Shown here: piece after piece, positions 1-6,600 of the stretch
Numbering within the stretch: the stretch's first letter is position 1
Layout: each line of letters starts with the position of its first letter
From: an uncultured Oscillospiraceae bacterium
Lineage (GTDB): Bacteria > Bacillota > Clostridia > Oscillospirales > Acutalibacteraceae
Direction of reading: 5' to 3'
DNA: 18,290 bases
Assembly: GCA_902478455.1 (NCBI GenBank)
Contig: CABSLJ010000027.1
Coordinates: 1-18,290 of the forward strand
Notes under the pieces: model-generated
Told to the model about the DNA's origin: nothing
Databases searched by the model: none
What the model saw: the letters and a program-made list of their open reading frames with translations, nothing else
Position numbers and translations under genes: made by a program

Positions 1-132
1 GAAATCGAAGCGCCCGGGACGCTTTCCGGCTTTGCCGGCGTGGCGGCGGGGCCGGTCGTCGTCGGGTTCGGCAAATGCGCGGGCGGGCGGCTCAAGAACC
101 GCTACCCCAAGGGACTGCGCAATCTGCGCTGA
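1..132 (+). CDS. C-terminal end of an unidentified protein (partial)
   Basis: The frame is open from the first base and ends at TGA 130-132, giving the last 43 residues of a protein whose start lies outside the window. The visible tail is rich in Gly, Val and Arg (it contains GPVVVGFGK and ends in RYPKGLRNLR). I recognise no motif in it and cannot assign a family. It sits in the same orientation as ilvE, but 135 bp and a promoter separate the two, so it is probably the last gene of a preceding transcript. The fragment is short enough that the reading frame itself is only moderately supported. Confidence 0.5.
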   Translation, partial: EIEAPGTLSGFAGVAAGPVVVGFGKCAGGRLKNRYPKGLRNLR

Positions 133-139
133 CCGCAAT

Positions 140-182
140 GTTGCACAAGCGGGAAAGAGCTTGCCTTTCAAAGGTGTGCAAC
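140..182 (+). other. Hairpin between the partial gene and ilvE
   Basis: GTTGCACA (140-147) is perfectly complementary to TGTGCAAC (175-182). Between the arms two smaller stems can form: AAGC/GCTT, and a hairpin in CCTTTCAAAGG. The whole would be a small three-way junction. No U tract follows, so it is not a classic intrinsic terminator. It may mark the 3' end of the preceding transcript or act near the ilvE promoter, which begins 22 bases downstream. Confidence 0.35.
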
Positions 183-203
183 CCTACAAAACGGGCGTTC
201 TGC

Positions 204-232
204 TTGAAAAAATCACCATTTTGTGCTACAAT
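204..232 (+). promoter_or_regulatory. Sigma-A type promoter of ilvE
   Basis: The -35 element is TTGAAA (204-209), the spacer is 17 bases, and the -10 element is TACAAT (227-232) preceded by TG one base upstream (extended -10). The predicted start near 239 gives a leader of about 30 nt before the ilvE start codon. That is too short for a T-box or a leader-peptide attenuator, so no branched-chain amino acid riboregulation is visible. Confidence 0.75.
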
Positions 233-267
233 TTAAAGAATCTTATAGATCGAAGGAAGGGTTTCTC

Positions 268-1338
268 ATGCAGGAAATCAAAATCGAACTGACGAAACAA
301 CCCAAGGAAAAGCCTGCCGACCAAAGCAAGCTCGGCTTCGGCAAAATTTTCACCGACCACATGTTCGTCATGAATTACGATGAAGGACAGGGCTGGCACG
401 ATCCCCGCATCGTTCCCTACGGCCCGCTTTCCCTGGACCCCGCCGCCATGTGCCTGCATTACGGCCAGGAGGTCTTTGAGGGCATGAAAGCGTACAAGAC
501 GGCCGACGGCCGCGTCCTCCTCTTCCGCCCGGACCGCAACATGGCGAGGCTGAATGTCTCCAACGAGCGCCTGTGCATCCCGGCGATTGACGAGGCGTTC
601 GCCGTCAAGGCCATTGAGAAGCTCGTATCTGTGGAAAAGGACTGGATTCCCACCGAGGAAGGCACCTCTCTGTACATCCGTCCCTTTATCATCGCCGTCG
701 ACCCGCATGTCGGCGTGCACCCGGCGCAGCATCTGATCTTCCTGGTCATCTGCTCCCCCGTGGGCGCTTATTATCCCGAGGGACTCAATCCCGTGAAGAT
801 TTACGTTGAGCAGAACTACGTCCGCGCCGTCAAGGGCGGCATGGGCTTTACCAAGACGGCCGGCAACTACGCCGCCTCCCTCAAGGCCCAGGATGAGGCC
901 GAAAAGGAGGGCTACACCCAGGTCCTCTGGCTTGACGGCGTCGAGCGCAAGTACATCGAAGAGGTCGGCACCATGAACGTCTTCTTCGTCATCGGCGACG
1001 AGGTCGTCACCCCCTCGCTGCAGGGCTCCATCCTCTCGGGCGTGACCCGCATGTCCTGCATCGACATCCTCCGTTCCTGGGGCCTCAAGGTCAGCGAACG
1101 CCGCCTGTCCATCGACGAGGTGGCCAAGGCCTATGAGAACGGCGCGCTCAAGGAAGCCTTCGGCACCGGCACCGCGGCCGTCATCTCGCCCATCGGCGAG
1201 CTCAAGTGGGGCGACCATGTCATGCAGATCAACAACGGTGAAATCGGCGAGATTTCCCAGAAGCTGTACGACACCCTCACCGGCATCCAGTGGGGCAAGC
1301 TGGAGGACAAAATGGGCTGGACCGTCGAGGTCAAGTGA
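268..1338 (+). CDS. ilvE: Branched-chain amino acid aminotransferase
   Basis: This 356-residue protein is a class IV PLP-dependent aminotransferase of the BCAT (type II) group. It interconverts leucine, isoleucine and valine with their 2-oxo acids, using 2-oxoglutarate/glutamate as partner, in the cytoplasm. Family landmarks are clear: YGQEVFEGMKAY near 65-76, LYIRPF at 135-140, the PLP lysine in the segment FTKTAGNYAAS (K196), and the conserved VLWLDG...EEVGTMNVFF block at about 218-239. An in-frame ATG exists at 223, but it lies within the -10 region. The ATG at 268 has AAGGAAGG 7 bases upstream and gives the usual family length. The gene appears monocistronic: own promoter, strong terminator. 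Confidence 0.95.
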   Translation: MQEIKIELTKQPKEKPADQSKLGFGKIFTDHMFVMNYDEGQGWHDPRIVPYGPLSLDPAAMCLHYGQEVFEGMKAYKTADGRVLLFRPDRNMARLNVSNERLCIPAIDEAFAVKAIEKLVSVEKDWIPTEEGTSLYIRPFIIAVDPHVGVHPAQHLIFLVICSPVGAYYPEGLNPVKIYVEQNYVRAVKGGMGFTKTAGNYAASLKAQDEAEKEGYTQVLWLDGVERKYIEEVGTMNVFFVIGDEVVTPSLQGSILSGVTRMSCIDILRSWGLKVSERRLSIDEVAKAYENGALKEAFGTGTAAVISPIGELKWGDHVMQINNGEIGEISQKLYDTLTGIQWGKLEDKMGWTVEVK

Positions 1339-1363
1339 GTTTTTTCTTCTTAAAATAATGAAG

Positions 1364-1399
1364 AGACGGCGGATTTTCTCATCCGCCGTCTTTCTTTTT
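1364..1399 (+). terminator. Rho-independent terminator after ilvE
   Basis: A perfect 11-bp stem, AGACGGCGGAT (1364-1374) with ATCCGCCGTCT (1381-1391), has a 6-nt loop and is followed by TTTCTTTTT. It lies 26 bp past the ilvE stop codon. Confidence 0.9.
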
Positions 1400-1419
1400 G
1401 TCTTCGGGCCTGCTACAAT
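1391..1419 (+). promoter_or_regulatory. Probable promoter of the pseudouridine synthase gene
   Basis: TACAAT (1414-1419) is preceded by TGC, forming the same extended -10 as at ilvE. The -35 at the best spacing (17 bases) is the weak TTTCTT (1391-1396), overlapping the T tract of the ilvE terminator. The extended -10 may compensate for the poor -35. Confidence 0.5.
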
Positions 1420-1498
1420 AAAAAGTACGGTTTCCCGTCGGCCTGCCGGCCGCAGGAGCGGGACGGGGAACCAACCAGGAGAAAGGAGCTGCCGCCCG

Positions 1499-2404
1499 GT
1501 GCGCATCCTCACCTATGACGTGCCCGCCTGCTATGACGGCGTTCCGGTCAAAAGCTTTCTGCGCGGCCCGTGCGGGCTCTCCGCCCGGATGCTTGTCCGG
1601 CTCAAACGGACGGCAAACGGGCTGACGGTTAACGGAAGGCCCGTCCGCGCGGTCGACCGTCTGCACGCCGGGGAATGCCTCGTCGTTTCCCTTCCGGATG
1701 AAACGCCGGCCACGCTGCCTTCCGATATCGACGTCCCCGTCCTCTACGAGGATGAGGACCTGCTTGTCTTCGACAAACCGCCCGGCATGCCGGTCCATCC
1801 CTGCCCGGGGTGTCCCGGCGGCGCCCTCTCCAACGCCGCACGCCGCCGGCAGCTGGAGCGGGGAGAGAGCTGGACCTTCCGTCCGCTTTACCGGCTGGAC
1901 CGGGACACCACCGGCGCGGTGACGGTGGCAAAGCACGCGCACGCCGCCGCCCTGCTCAGCCGAGCGGTGCAAAAGACCTATTTCGCCGTCTGCGAGGGCC
2001 TGCTCGCCGAGCCCGGCGTCATTGATCTTCCCATCCGGTTAAAGCCCGGCCACTCTGTCGAGCGGGAGACGGGGGAGGGCGGACAAGCCGCCGTCACCCA
2101 TTACGAGCCGCTGGCCCGGGGCGGGGGTCACACCCTGCTGCGGCTGCGGCTGGAGACCGGACGCACCCATCAGATTCGGGTGCATCTCTCCGCTCTCGGC
2201 CATCCGCTGGCCGGGGACGACCTCTACGGCGGCGGACGGTCCGGCATTGCCCGTCAGGCGCTTCACTGCGGCCGCATCTGCTTTGATCAGCCCTTTTCCG
2301 GGAAGAGGGTTGCGGTGTCCAGTCCTCTGCCGGAGGATTTTTGCCTTCTGCTGGCCGGGTTGGGCGTCGACCCGGCCGCGGCGGAGGAAGCGCCCGGCTT
2401 CTGA
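1499..2404 (+). CDS. RluA-family pseudouridine synthase
   Basis: This 301-residue protein converts specific uridines of rRNA or tRNA to pseudouridine. The N-terminal ~70 residues look like an S4-type RNA-binding domain (LRGPCGLSARMLVRLKR, then NGRPVRAVDRLHAGE). The catalytic domain follows, with the family signature RLDRDTTG at 132-139 (catalytic Asp134), DKPPGMPVH at 92-100, the GRTHQIRVHLSALGHPLAGD block, and ALHCGRICFDQP near the C-terminus. The start is taken as GTG 1499 because AAAGGAG lies 10 bases upstream; the open frame extends further 5' but runs back into ilvE. The domain order resembles RluD/YlyB-like enzymes, but the target uridine cannot be read from sequence, so no symbol is given. 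Confidence 0.9.
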   Translation: MRILTYDVPACYDGVPVKSFLRGPCGLSARMLVRLKRTANGLTVNGRPVRAVDRLHAGECLVVSLPDETPATLPSDIDVPVLYEDEDLLVFDKPPGMPVHPCPGCPGGALSNAARRRQLERGESWTFRPLYRLDRDTTGAVTVAKHAHAAALLSRAVQKTYFAVCEGLLAEPGVIDLPIRLKPGHSVERETGEGGQAAVTHYEPLARGGGHTLLRLRLETGRTHQIRVHLSALGHPLAGDDLYGGGRSGIARQALHCGRICFDQPFSGKRVAVSSPLPEDFCLLLAGLGVDPAAAEEAPGF

Positions 2405-2514
2405 CGGACAGTCGTCCCCGGCGTTCAGCCGGATTCACTTTATCCCCCAATGCACAAACGAGACGCGGTTTTCCTTGTCCGTTGCGGGGATCATCAACCG
2501 ATGGAGGTGTTGTT

Positions 2515-3408
2515 ATGCCAGCCGCATTGTCGCACGCCCTTCTCGCTGAAAAGGTGCTCGCCATGCTGCATCAGGACCGTCCCGACCTCAACATCCGGGA
2601 GGCCGGCTATTTTTGGGGGGCGCAGGGCCCCGATTTTTTCTTCTTTCACCGTTTTCTCCCCTGGCAAAAGGGAGAAAGTCTGCAGGAGTACGGAGGACGC
2701 CTGCATGAAGCGCCGCCCGCCCAGACCCTCCAGCGGATGCGCGTTTACATCAAGGCGCATCCCGACCGCACCGAGGCCGCGTCTTATGTGCTCGGCTTTT
2801 TGACCCATTTCGCCTTTGACAGCACCGCGCATCCCTTTGTCCGTTACGGAGCGCGCCAGCTTCATCTGCAGCAGCAGCCCTCCACCGAGGACACCTGCCA
2901 CAACGCCATTGAGTCGGCGCTCGACGTCATCCTCCTGCGCTATGAAAAGGCCGGTCTGCCGACCGACGTCAATCTCAAGAAGCTCGTTTCGCCGGACAAG
3001 GCCGCCCAGACGGAAATCGCCGCCCTCTACCGAGAACTGCTCTCCGGCATTTTCGGCGCGGAGGTGTCCGACCAGAAGCTTCTGGAGGCGCTTTCCGACT
3101 GCCGCAGCACGCTGGGGCTGATCACCGACCGCACCCTCATCAAGCGTCCCTTCCTGCAGTGGGTGGAACGCAAGCGCAAGTCGCCTCCTACTCTCTCCTG
3201 CCATCTGCGCGGCATCAGCGAGGGGGACGATTACGACTACGCCAACATTCTGCAGGCCGAATGGTCCTGGCCGCCCGAATCGGAGCAGGTGCGCACCGAA
3301 AGTTTCCTCGAACTCTACGAACAGGCCGCCGTCTACGCCGAGCAGCTCATTCTGGGCTTTTTGTCGGGCGAATCGATGAAGACCCTCGTGGGAGAGCGGA
3401 CCTTTTAA
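2515..3408 (+). CDS. Zinc-dependent phospholipase C-like protein
   Basis: This 297-residue protein fits the zinc-dependent phospholipase C / S1-P1-like fold. Likely metal ligands are spread as expected: SHALLAEKV (His7), GAQGPDFFFFHRF (Asp40, His45), LTHFAFDSTAHPF (His98, Asp102, His106) and HNAIESALD (His129, Glu133, Asp137). No signal peptide is visible, so unlike secreted clostridial alpha-toxins it is probably cytoplasmic, as are many uncharacterised Firmicutes members of this family. The ATG at 2515 has GGAGG 7 bases upstream. The substrate is unknown: it could be a phosphoesterase or lipid hydrolase. It may be cotranscribed with luxS, 78 bp downstream. Confidence 0.8.
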   Translation: MPAALSHALLAEKVLAMLHQDRPDLNIREAGYFWGAQGPDFFFFHRFLPWQKGESLQEYGGRLHEAPPAQTLQRMRVYIKAHPDRTEAASYVLGFLTHFAFDSTAHPFVRYGARQLHLQQQPSTEDTCHNAIESALDVILLRYEKAGLPTDVNLKKLVSPDKAAQTEIAALYRELLSGIFGAEVSDQKLLEALSDCRSTLGLITDRTLIKRPFLQWVERKRKSPPTLSCHLRGISEGDDYDYANILQAEWSWPPESEQVRTESFLELYEQAAVYAEQLILGFLSGESMKTLVGERTF

Positions 3409-3486
3409 GACCGGCCGAGTCACCTTTCCCGGCCGAACAGGGGAAAGCACCGTTTGATTTTGCAGCAGAGATGAGGAATTTTGATC

Positions 3487-3942
3487 ATGAAAAAAATAGC
3501 AAGCTTTCAGGTGGATCACACCAGACTGCGCCCCGGCGTCTATCTTTCGCGCGTCGATGGCGACGTCGTCACCTACGATATCCGCATGCGCACGCCCAAC
3601 CGTCCGCCCTTTCTGGAGAATCCGGCGCTGCACACCATCGAGCACCTCTTCGCCACCTTTGCCCGCAATTCGGAATATGCCGACCGGGTGATCTATTTCG
3701 GCCCCATGGGCTGCCGCACCGGCTTTTATTTCCTCGTGCGCGAGATGGAACACAGCGAAGCGCTCGCGCTGATCGTCCGCGTCTTTGAACAGATTGCTGC
3801 CTTTGAGGGGGAAATTCCCGGGTGCAGCGAGATCGAATGCGGCAACTACCTCGAGCACGACCTTGCGGGCGCGGTCACGGAGGCAAAAAACTTTCTTCCC
3901 ATAATCAGGAATTTGGGACCGGGGGATTTACAGTATCTGTAA
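3487..3942 (+). CDS. luxS: S-ribosylhomocysteine lyase (AI-2 synthase)
   Basis: This 151-residue enzyme cleaves S-ribosylhomocysteine to homocysteine and DPD, the precursor of the AI-2 signal, as part of the activated methyl cycle. The metal site is complete: HTIEH (His49, Glu52, His53) and Cys118 in IECGNY. The catalytic cysteine is Cys76 in GPMGCRTGFY. Length is typical for the family. A TTG at 3481 is in frame, but the ATG at 3487 has the better spacing (9 bases) from GAGGA at 3473-3477. The usual partner gene pfs/mtnN is not in the window. Confidence 0.96.
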   Translation: MKKIASFQVDHTRLRPGVYLSRVDGDVVTYDIRMRTPNRPPFLENPALHTIEHLFATFARNSEYADRVIYFGPMGCRTGFYFLVREMEHSEALALIVRVFEQIAAFEGEIPGCSEIECGNYLEHDLAGAVTEAKNFLPIIRNLGPGDLQYL

Positions 3943-4002
3943 TATTTCTTGTGCAGGACACATGAAATATGCTGTCGTTTCTTCCAGCACAGTGACGAAA
4001 AG

Positions 4003-4028
4003 TGCAACCTTTTTTGAAAAGGGTTGCA
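4003..4028. other. Inverted repeat overlapping the M23 gene promoter
   Basis: TGCAACC (4003-4009) pairs with GGTTGCA (4022-4028). With one bulged G, the stem can be extended through TTTT/AAAA. It lies 60 bp after luxS and its right arm covers the -35 hexamer (4024-4029). Without a following U run it is a poor terminator. It could be an operator for the downstream promoter. Confidence 0.4.
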
Positions 4029-4051
4029 AAATTGTAACCGTTTAGTATAAT
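4024..4051 (+). promoter_or_regulatory. Promoter of the M23 peptidase gene
   Basis: TTGCAA (4024-4029), a 16-base spacer and a perfect TATAAT (4046-4051). Transcription should begin near 4058, giving a leader of about 50 nt before the ATG at 4110. Confidence 0.75.
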
Positions 4052-4064
4052 AGTAGTCGTGTAG

Positions 4065-4081
4065 TGTTACACTTTTGTAAC
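4065..4081 (+). promoter_or_regulatory. Candidate WalR (YycF) binding site
   Basis: TGTTAC-ACTTT-TGTAAC matches exactly the published WalR consensus TGTWAH-N5-TGTWAH. A further half-site TGTAAC is at 4033-4038, between the -35 and -10. The site lies just downstream of the predicted transcription start, a placement usually linked to repression by WalR in Bacillus. The adjacent gene is a wall hydrolase, the classic target class of WalRK. Binding itself is inferred; walRK is not in this window. Confidence 0.55.
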
Positions 4082-4109
4082 CATTAGCTGGAAGGAAAGG
4101 AAGTCGTTT

Positions 4110-5825
4110 ATGATGCACTGCGGAAAGTTCCGCCTGCCCCAAAAGCTTCATAAAGAAGAATTGCTCGCTTTCACCAGCGATTTCGGAAAGAAGCTTCATT
4201 CATTTCTCTATATCGTCGGCATTCAGTCGGTCCGCATCCTGAAGCGCTGCCGGCGCAGGACCAAGCGCTTCCTGCGCCCCGTGACCCATCTGCTCGGCCG
4301 CGCGTATCAGAAGCTCATCGGCCGCCGGGTTACCGCCGTCAAAAAGGAATGCCTGCGCATTCGGGAGGGCTTCTCCATTGCGGGAAAACGTATCCGCGCC
4401 TCCTGGGACAGGAACCCGCTTCACGGCGTTGTGGAATGCTTCCGCGTGACGGGCAGGAGCATGGTGCGCCACCGCAGAATTCTCTTCGGCGCCTTCAATG
4501 TGCTGGCCCCTGTCGCCGCGGTGATTCTTCTGGTTTTCACCGTCCAGTATTGGACAGGCCAGAATCTGGGCCTTGTGCTTGCGCTGGACGGGGATGAGAT
4601 CGCCACCATCGCCGACGAGCGCGTTTTTGAAGAGGCCACCGAGATGGTCAACGGCCGCTTGGTGACCGACGCTCTCGGCTCATCCCGCGTCGGCGTCACG
4701 CCGACCTATACCCTCGCCGTTGTCGACCGTTCGCGCTATGCCTCCTCCAATACCCTGTGCGACAAGCTCATCGAGCTTTCGAGCGGCGTGATTGAGGACG
4801 CGAGCGGTCTGTATGTGGACGGCAAGCTGATTGGCGCGGTCAAGAGCAACGCCGACCTGACCTACCTGCTGCAGAGCGTGCTCAATCAGGCGCGCGGCGG
4901 CAACACCGAGGCCGAGGTTTCCTTTACTCAGAACATTGAGACGGTGCCCGGCCTTTATCCGGTGGAGAGCATCATCTCCTCTGAAGAAATGAAATCGATT
5001 CTCTTTGCGACCACCGAGTCGGAGAAATACCACACCGTCAAGGCGGGAGATACGCCGCTGGGCATCGCCGCGGCGTATTCCATGGACCTCGATTCTCTCC
5101 AGAAAATGAACGCCGACACCGACATCGCCGACCTCATGTACGAGGGAGAGCAGGTCAAGGTGGCGGCGGCCAAGTCCTTCCTGACTGTTCAGCTGACCCA
5201 GGAAGAGACCTATGAGGAAGAGATTCCCTATCAGACGGTCACCGTCAAGGACGATACCAAGTACACCGATTATTCCAAGGTCACGGTCGCCGGTCAGAAC
5301 GGCTCGCAAACCTGCGTGGACCGCGTTACCTACATCGACGGCGAGGAGGTTTCCCGCGAGGCGGTCAGCCGCACCACCACCCAGGAACCGGTGAACAAGC
5401 AGATCGTCGTGGGCACCAAGAAGCGCCCGACCTACAGCGGCAGCGGCCAGAGCAGCGGAAGCCTCATGTGGCCCGTGCCCTACACGCACTATATCTTCCA
5501 ATCCTATCACGCCTATCACAACGGCATTGACATCGCTGCATCTGGCATTCAGGGGCAGACCATCGTCGCCGCGGACGGCGGAACGGTTGTTTCGGTTCAG
5601 TACCTCAATTACGGGTACGGCTACCACGTCATCATTGATCACGGCAACGGCATGCGCACCCTGTATGCCCACGCCAGCCGCATCTACGTCACCCCGGGAC
5701 AGCAGGTTTCCAAAGGACAGGCGATCGCGGCGGTCGGCAGCACCGGCAATTCGACCGGCTACCATCTCCACTTCGAGGTCATTGTAAACGGCGTGCGCTA
5801 TAACCCGACCAACTATTGCCGATGA
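4110..5825 (+). CDS. Membrane-anchored LysM-G5-M23 peptidoglycan hydrolase
   Basis: This 571-residue bitopic protein probably cleaves peptide crosslinks of peptidoglycan. Residues 1-125 are cytoplasmic and very basic. A membrane helix spans about 126-146. An extracellular region follows (ALDGDEIATIADERVF from 158), then a LysM domain (about 307-352, YHTVKAGDTPLGIAAAYS), a G5 domain (about 357-437) and a C-terminal LytM/M23 domain (about 453-570). The zinc site is intact: His470 and Asp474 in HNGID, His554 in HLHFE; His521 and His552 are the likely catalytic histidines. The start is ATG 4110, about 7 bases after a GGAAAGGAAG stretch. It has its own promoter and terminator. A candidate WalR site in the leader suggests control by the WalRK wall-homeostasis system. 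Confidence 0.93.
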   Translation: MMHCGKFRLPQKLHKEELLAFTSDFGKKLHSFLYIVGIQSVRILKRCRRRTKRFLRPVTHLLGRAYQKLIGRRVTAVKKECLRIREGFSIAGKRIRASWDRNPLHGVVECFRVTGRSMVRHRRILFGAFNVLAPVAAVILLVFTVQYWTGQNLGLVLALDGDEIATIADERVFEEATEMVNGRLVTDALGSSRVGVTPTYTLAVVDRSRYASSNTLCDKLIELSSGVIEDASGLYVDGKLIGAVKSNADLTYLLQSVLNQARGGNTEAEVSFTQNIETVPGLYPVESIISSEEMKSILFATTESEKYHTVKAGDTPLGIAAAYSMDLDSLQKMNADTDIADLMYEGEQVKVAAAKSFLTVQLTQEETYEEEIPYQTVTVKDDTKYTDYSKVTVAGQNGSQTCVDRVTYIDGEEVSREAVSRTTTQEPVNKQIVVGTKKRPTYSGSGQSSGSLMWPVPYTHYIFQSYHAYHNGIDIAASGIQGQTIVAADGGTVVSVQYLNYGYGYHVIIDHGNGMRTLYAHASRIYVTPGQQVSKGQAIAAVGSTGNSTGYHLHFEVIVNGVRYNPTNYCR

Positions 5826-5866
5826 TGTGAAACAGGGCCGTTTTCCACCTTTTAAAATGTCACACA

Positions 5867-5897
5867 AAAAGCCGCAAACATTCCGTTTGCGGCTTTT
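5867..5897 (+). terminator. Terminator after the M23 gene (likely bidirectional)
   Basis: GCCGCAAAC (5871-5879) pairs perfectly with GTTTGCGGC (5885-5893) around a 5-nt loop. It is preceded by a run of A and followed by TTTT, so it could act on both strands. Confidence 0.85.
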
Positions 5898-6349
5898 CCG
5901 ATGGTAGGCCTTACATGAAACCTTTCCGGTTTTTATAGAGAAACAATTGCGCCTTTCTGTGTCCCGACGACGGGAACGGCCATAGAAACAGGAAATATCG
6001 CTGTATACCAGTATGCAGATATAGATAAGAATCTATCGGTTTTTTGTTTATATGGAAGTTTTTTCCTGATGACGCGGCTCCAAGACCGAGTCTTTCAGTC
6101 CTGCGCAACAGTGAGATTCGCAGTTTTTGTACCATTGTCCTGATGGAGAAAGTCTTGGTCGATTGATGCAAAAATCCTGTGTAATTGGCAACTTTAATTC
6201 TCTCTGAAGGCGTATATATCCATTGCTTCCCGTCAAAATTATAGGTAGATTCTTTCGCATTGCGCCTGCAGTCGGCACACGGGAGCAGCGCTTTGTTTCC
6301 CTGCCGGAACCAAGAGAGGGTTACAAAAAGGCCGCCTTGCTGGATATAG
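5898..6349. other. Gene-free, AT-richer stretch
   Basis: About 450 bp with no convincing coding region. Two overlapping minus-strand frames (5911-6171, 6048-6278) and one plus-strand frame (6223-6459) are open but resemble no protein I know, and none has a good ribosome binding site. Local hairpins include TCCCG/CGGGA at 5962-5975 and an AU-rich stem at 6021-6036 followed by a run of T. The base composition differs from the neighbouring genes. The central part can be folded as a long rod (separate entry). Confidence 0.5.
6049..6183 (+). ncRNA. Possible structured RNA (rod with a central bubble)
   Basis: Hand folding finds nested complementary segments. The outer helix is TATAT-GGA-TTTTT (6049-6063) with AAAAA-TCC and GTGTA (6170-6183). 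An asymmetric bubble of about 10-15 nt per side follows. The inner helix is CCAAGAC/GTCTTGG (6080-6086 with 6152-6158), continued by TTTC/GAAA, TCC/GGA and ACAGTG/CATTGT (6108-6113 with 6133-6138, one wobble). A long imperfect rod with a central bubble recalls 6S RNA, but no conserved sequence was matched and no clear promoter was seen on either strand. The strand is also uncertain, because the fold is nearly symmetric. Confidence 0.25.
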
Positions 6350-6366
6350 TTTACAATCCTTTTACA
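6350..6366 (-). promoter_or_regulatory. Candidate WalR (YycF) binding site upstream of murA
   Basis: Read on the minus strand this is TGTAAA-AGGAT-TGTAAA, an exact match to TGTWAH-N5-TGTWAH. A lone half-site (GTTACA on the plus strand) lies at 6320-6325. The site ends 4 bases before a TTGACT -35 element, a position suited to activation. This is inferred from the motif only. Confidence 0.5.
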
Positions 6367-6370
6367 GTGA

Positions 6371-6399
6371 TTGACTTTTTCCCCAGAATAAGCTATGAT
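6371..6399 (+). promoter_or_regulatory. Distal promoter ahead of murA
   Basis: TTGACT (6371-6376), a 17-base spacer and TATGAT (6394-6399). Predicted start near 6406, about 195 nt before the murA start codon. It would read either into murA with a long leader or into a short RNA. Confidence 0.65.
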
Positions 6400-6409
6400 C
6401 TAGCAGGTA

Positions 6410-6428
6410 CCAGGGAAGGTTTCCCTGG
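6410..6428 (+). other. Hairpin at the 5' end of the long murA leader
   Basis: CCAGGGAA (6410-6417) pairs perfectly with TTCCCTGG (6421-6428) around a 3-nt loop. It begins within a few nucleotides of the predicted start of the distal transcript. 5'-terminal stems of this kind often protect mRNA from decay. Downstream, a weak GAGG/CCTC stem followed by TTTTTT (6457-6480) could terminate a short transcript. Confidence 0.4.
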
Positions 6429-6537
6429 AGGAAACGAGACGTTGCATCTGCTTGAATGAGGTGATTTTCCCTCGCTTTTTTGCTCCGGCAGGCGGCGGCC
6501 CGCCGTCCGGACAAAGCTGGGCTGATGGAAAAAACTC

Positions 6538-6566
6538 TTTTCATTTTTGTGGAAGAATGATATAAT
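6538..6566 (+). promoter_or_regulatory. Proximal promoter of murA
   Basis: TTTTCA (6538-6543), a 17-base spacer and a perfect TATAAT (6561-6566) with an extended -10 TG at 6558-6559. Transcription would start near 6573, giving a leader of about 28 nt. Confidence 0.7.
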
Positions 6567-6600
6567 GGTTGTTACGAATATGGATTAGGAGTGTGCCGCG

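Noticed and set aside
190..267. Possible T-box or leader-peptide attenuator for ilvE
   Set aside because: The predicted leader is only about 30 nt, too short for either, and no T-box sequence is present.
226..1512. 428-codon open frame on the minus strand opposite ilvE
   Set aside because: It is a GC-bias shadow of ilvE: no ribosome binding site, no recognisable motif, and it spans the ilvE terminator.
2494..3858. 454-codon minus-strand open frame opposite the phospholipase-like gene and luxS
   Set aside because: It covers two clearly real plus-strand genes and resembles no protein; the composition is that of an antisense shadow.
4680..5867. 395-codon minus-strand open frame opposite the M23 gene
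   Set aside because: Shadow of the M23 coding region; it would begin in the terminator stem and has no family motifs.
5911..6278. Two overlapping minus-strand frames (86 and 76 codons) that might be a frameshifted gene
   Set aside because: Joining them gives no recognisable protein, there is no good ribosome binding site, and no promoter at a usable spacing was found. Kept as non-coding.
6223..6459. 78-codon plus-strand frame before murA
   Set aside because: It contains the candidate WalR box and both hexamers of the distal promoter and lacks a ribosome binding site, so it is more likely regulatory DNA.
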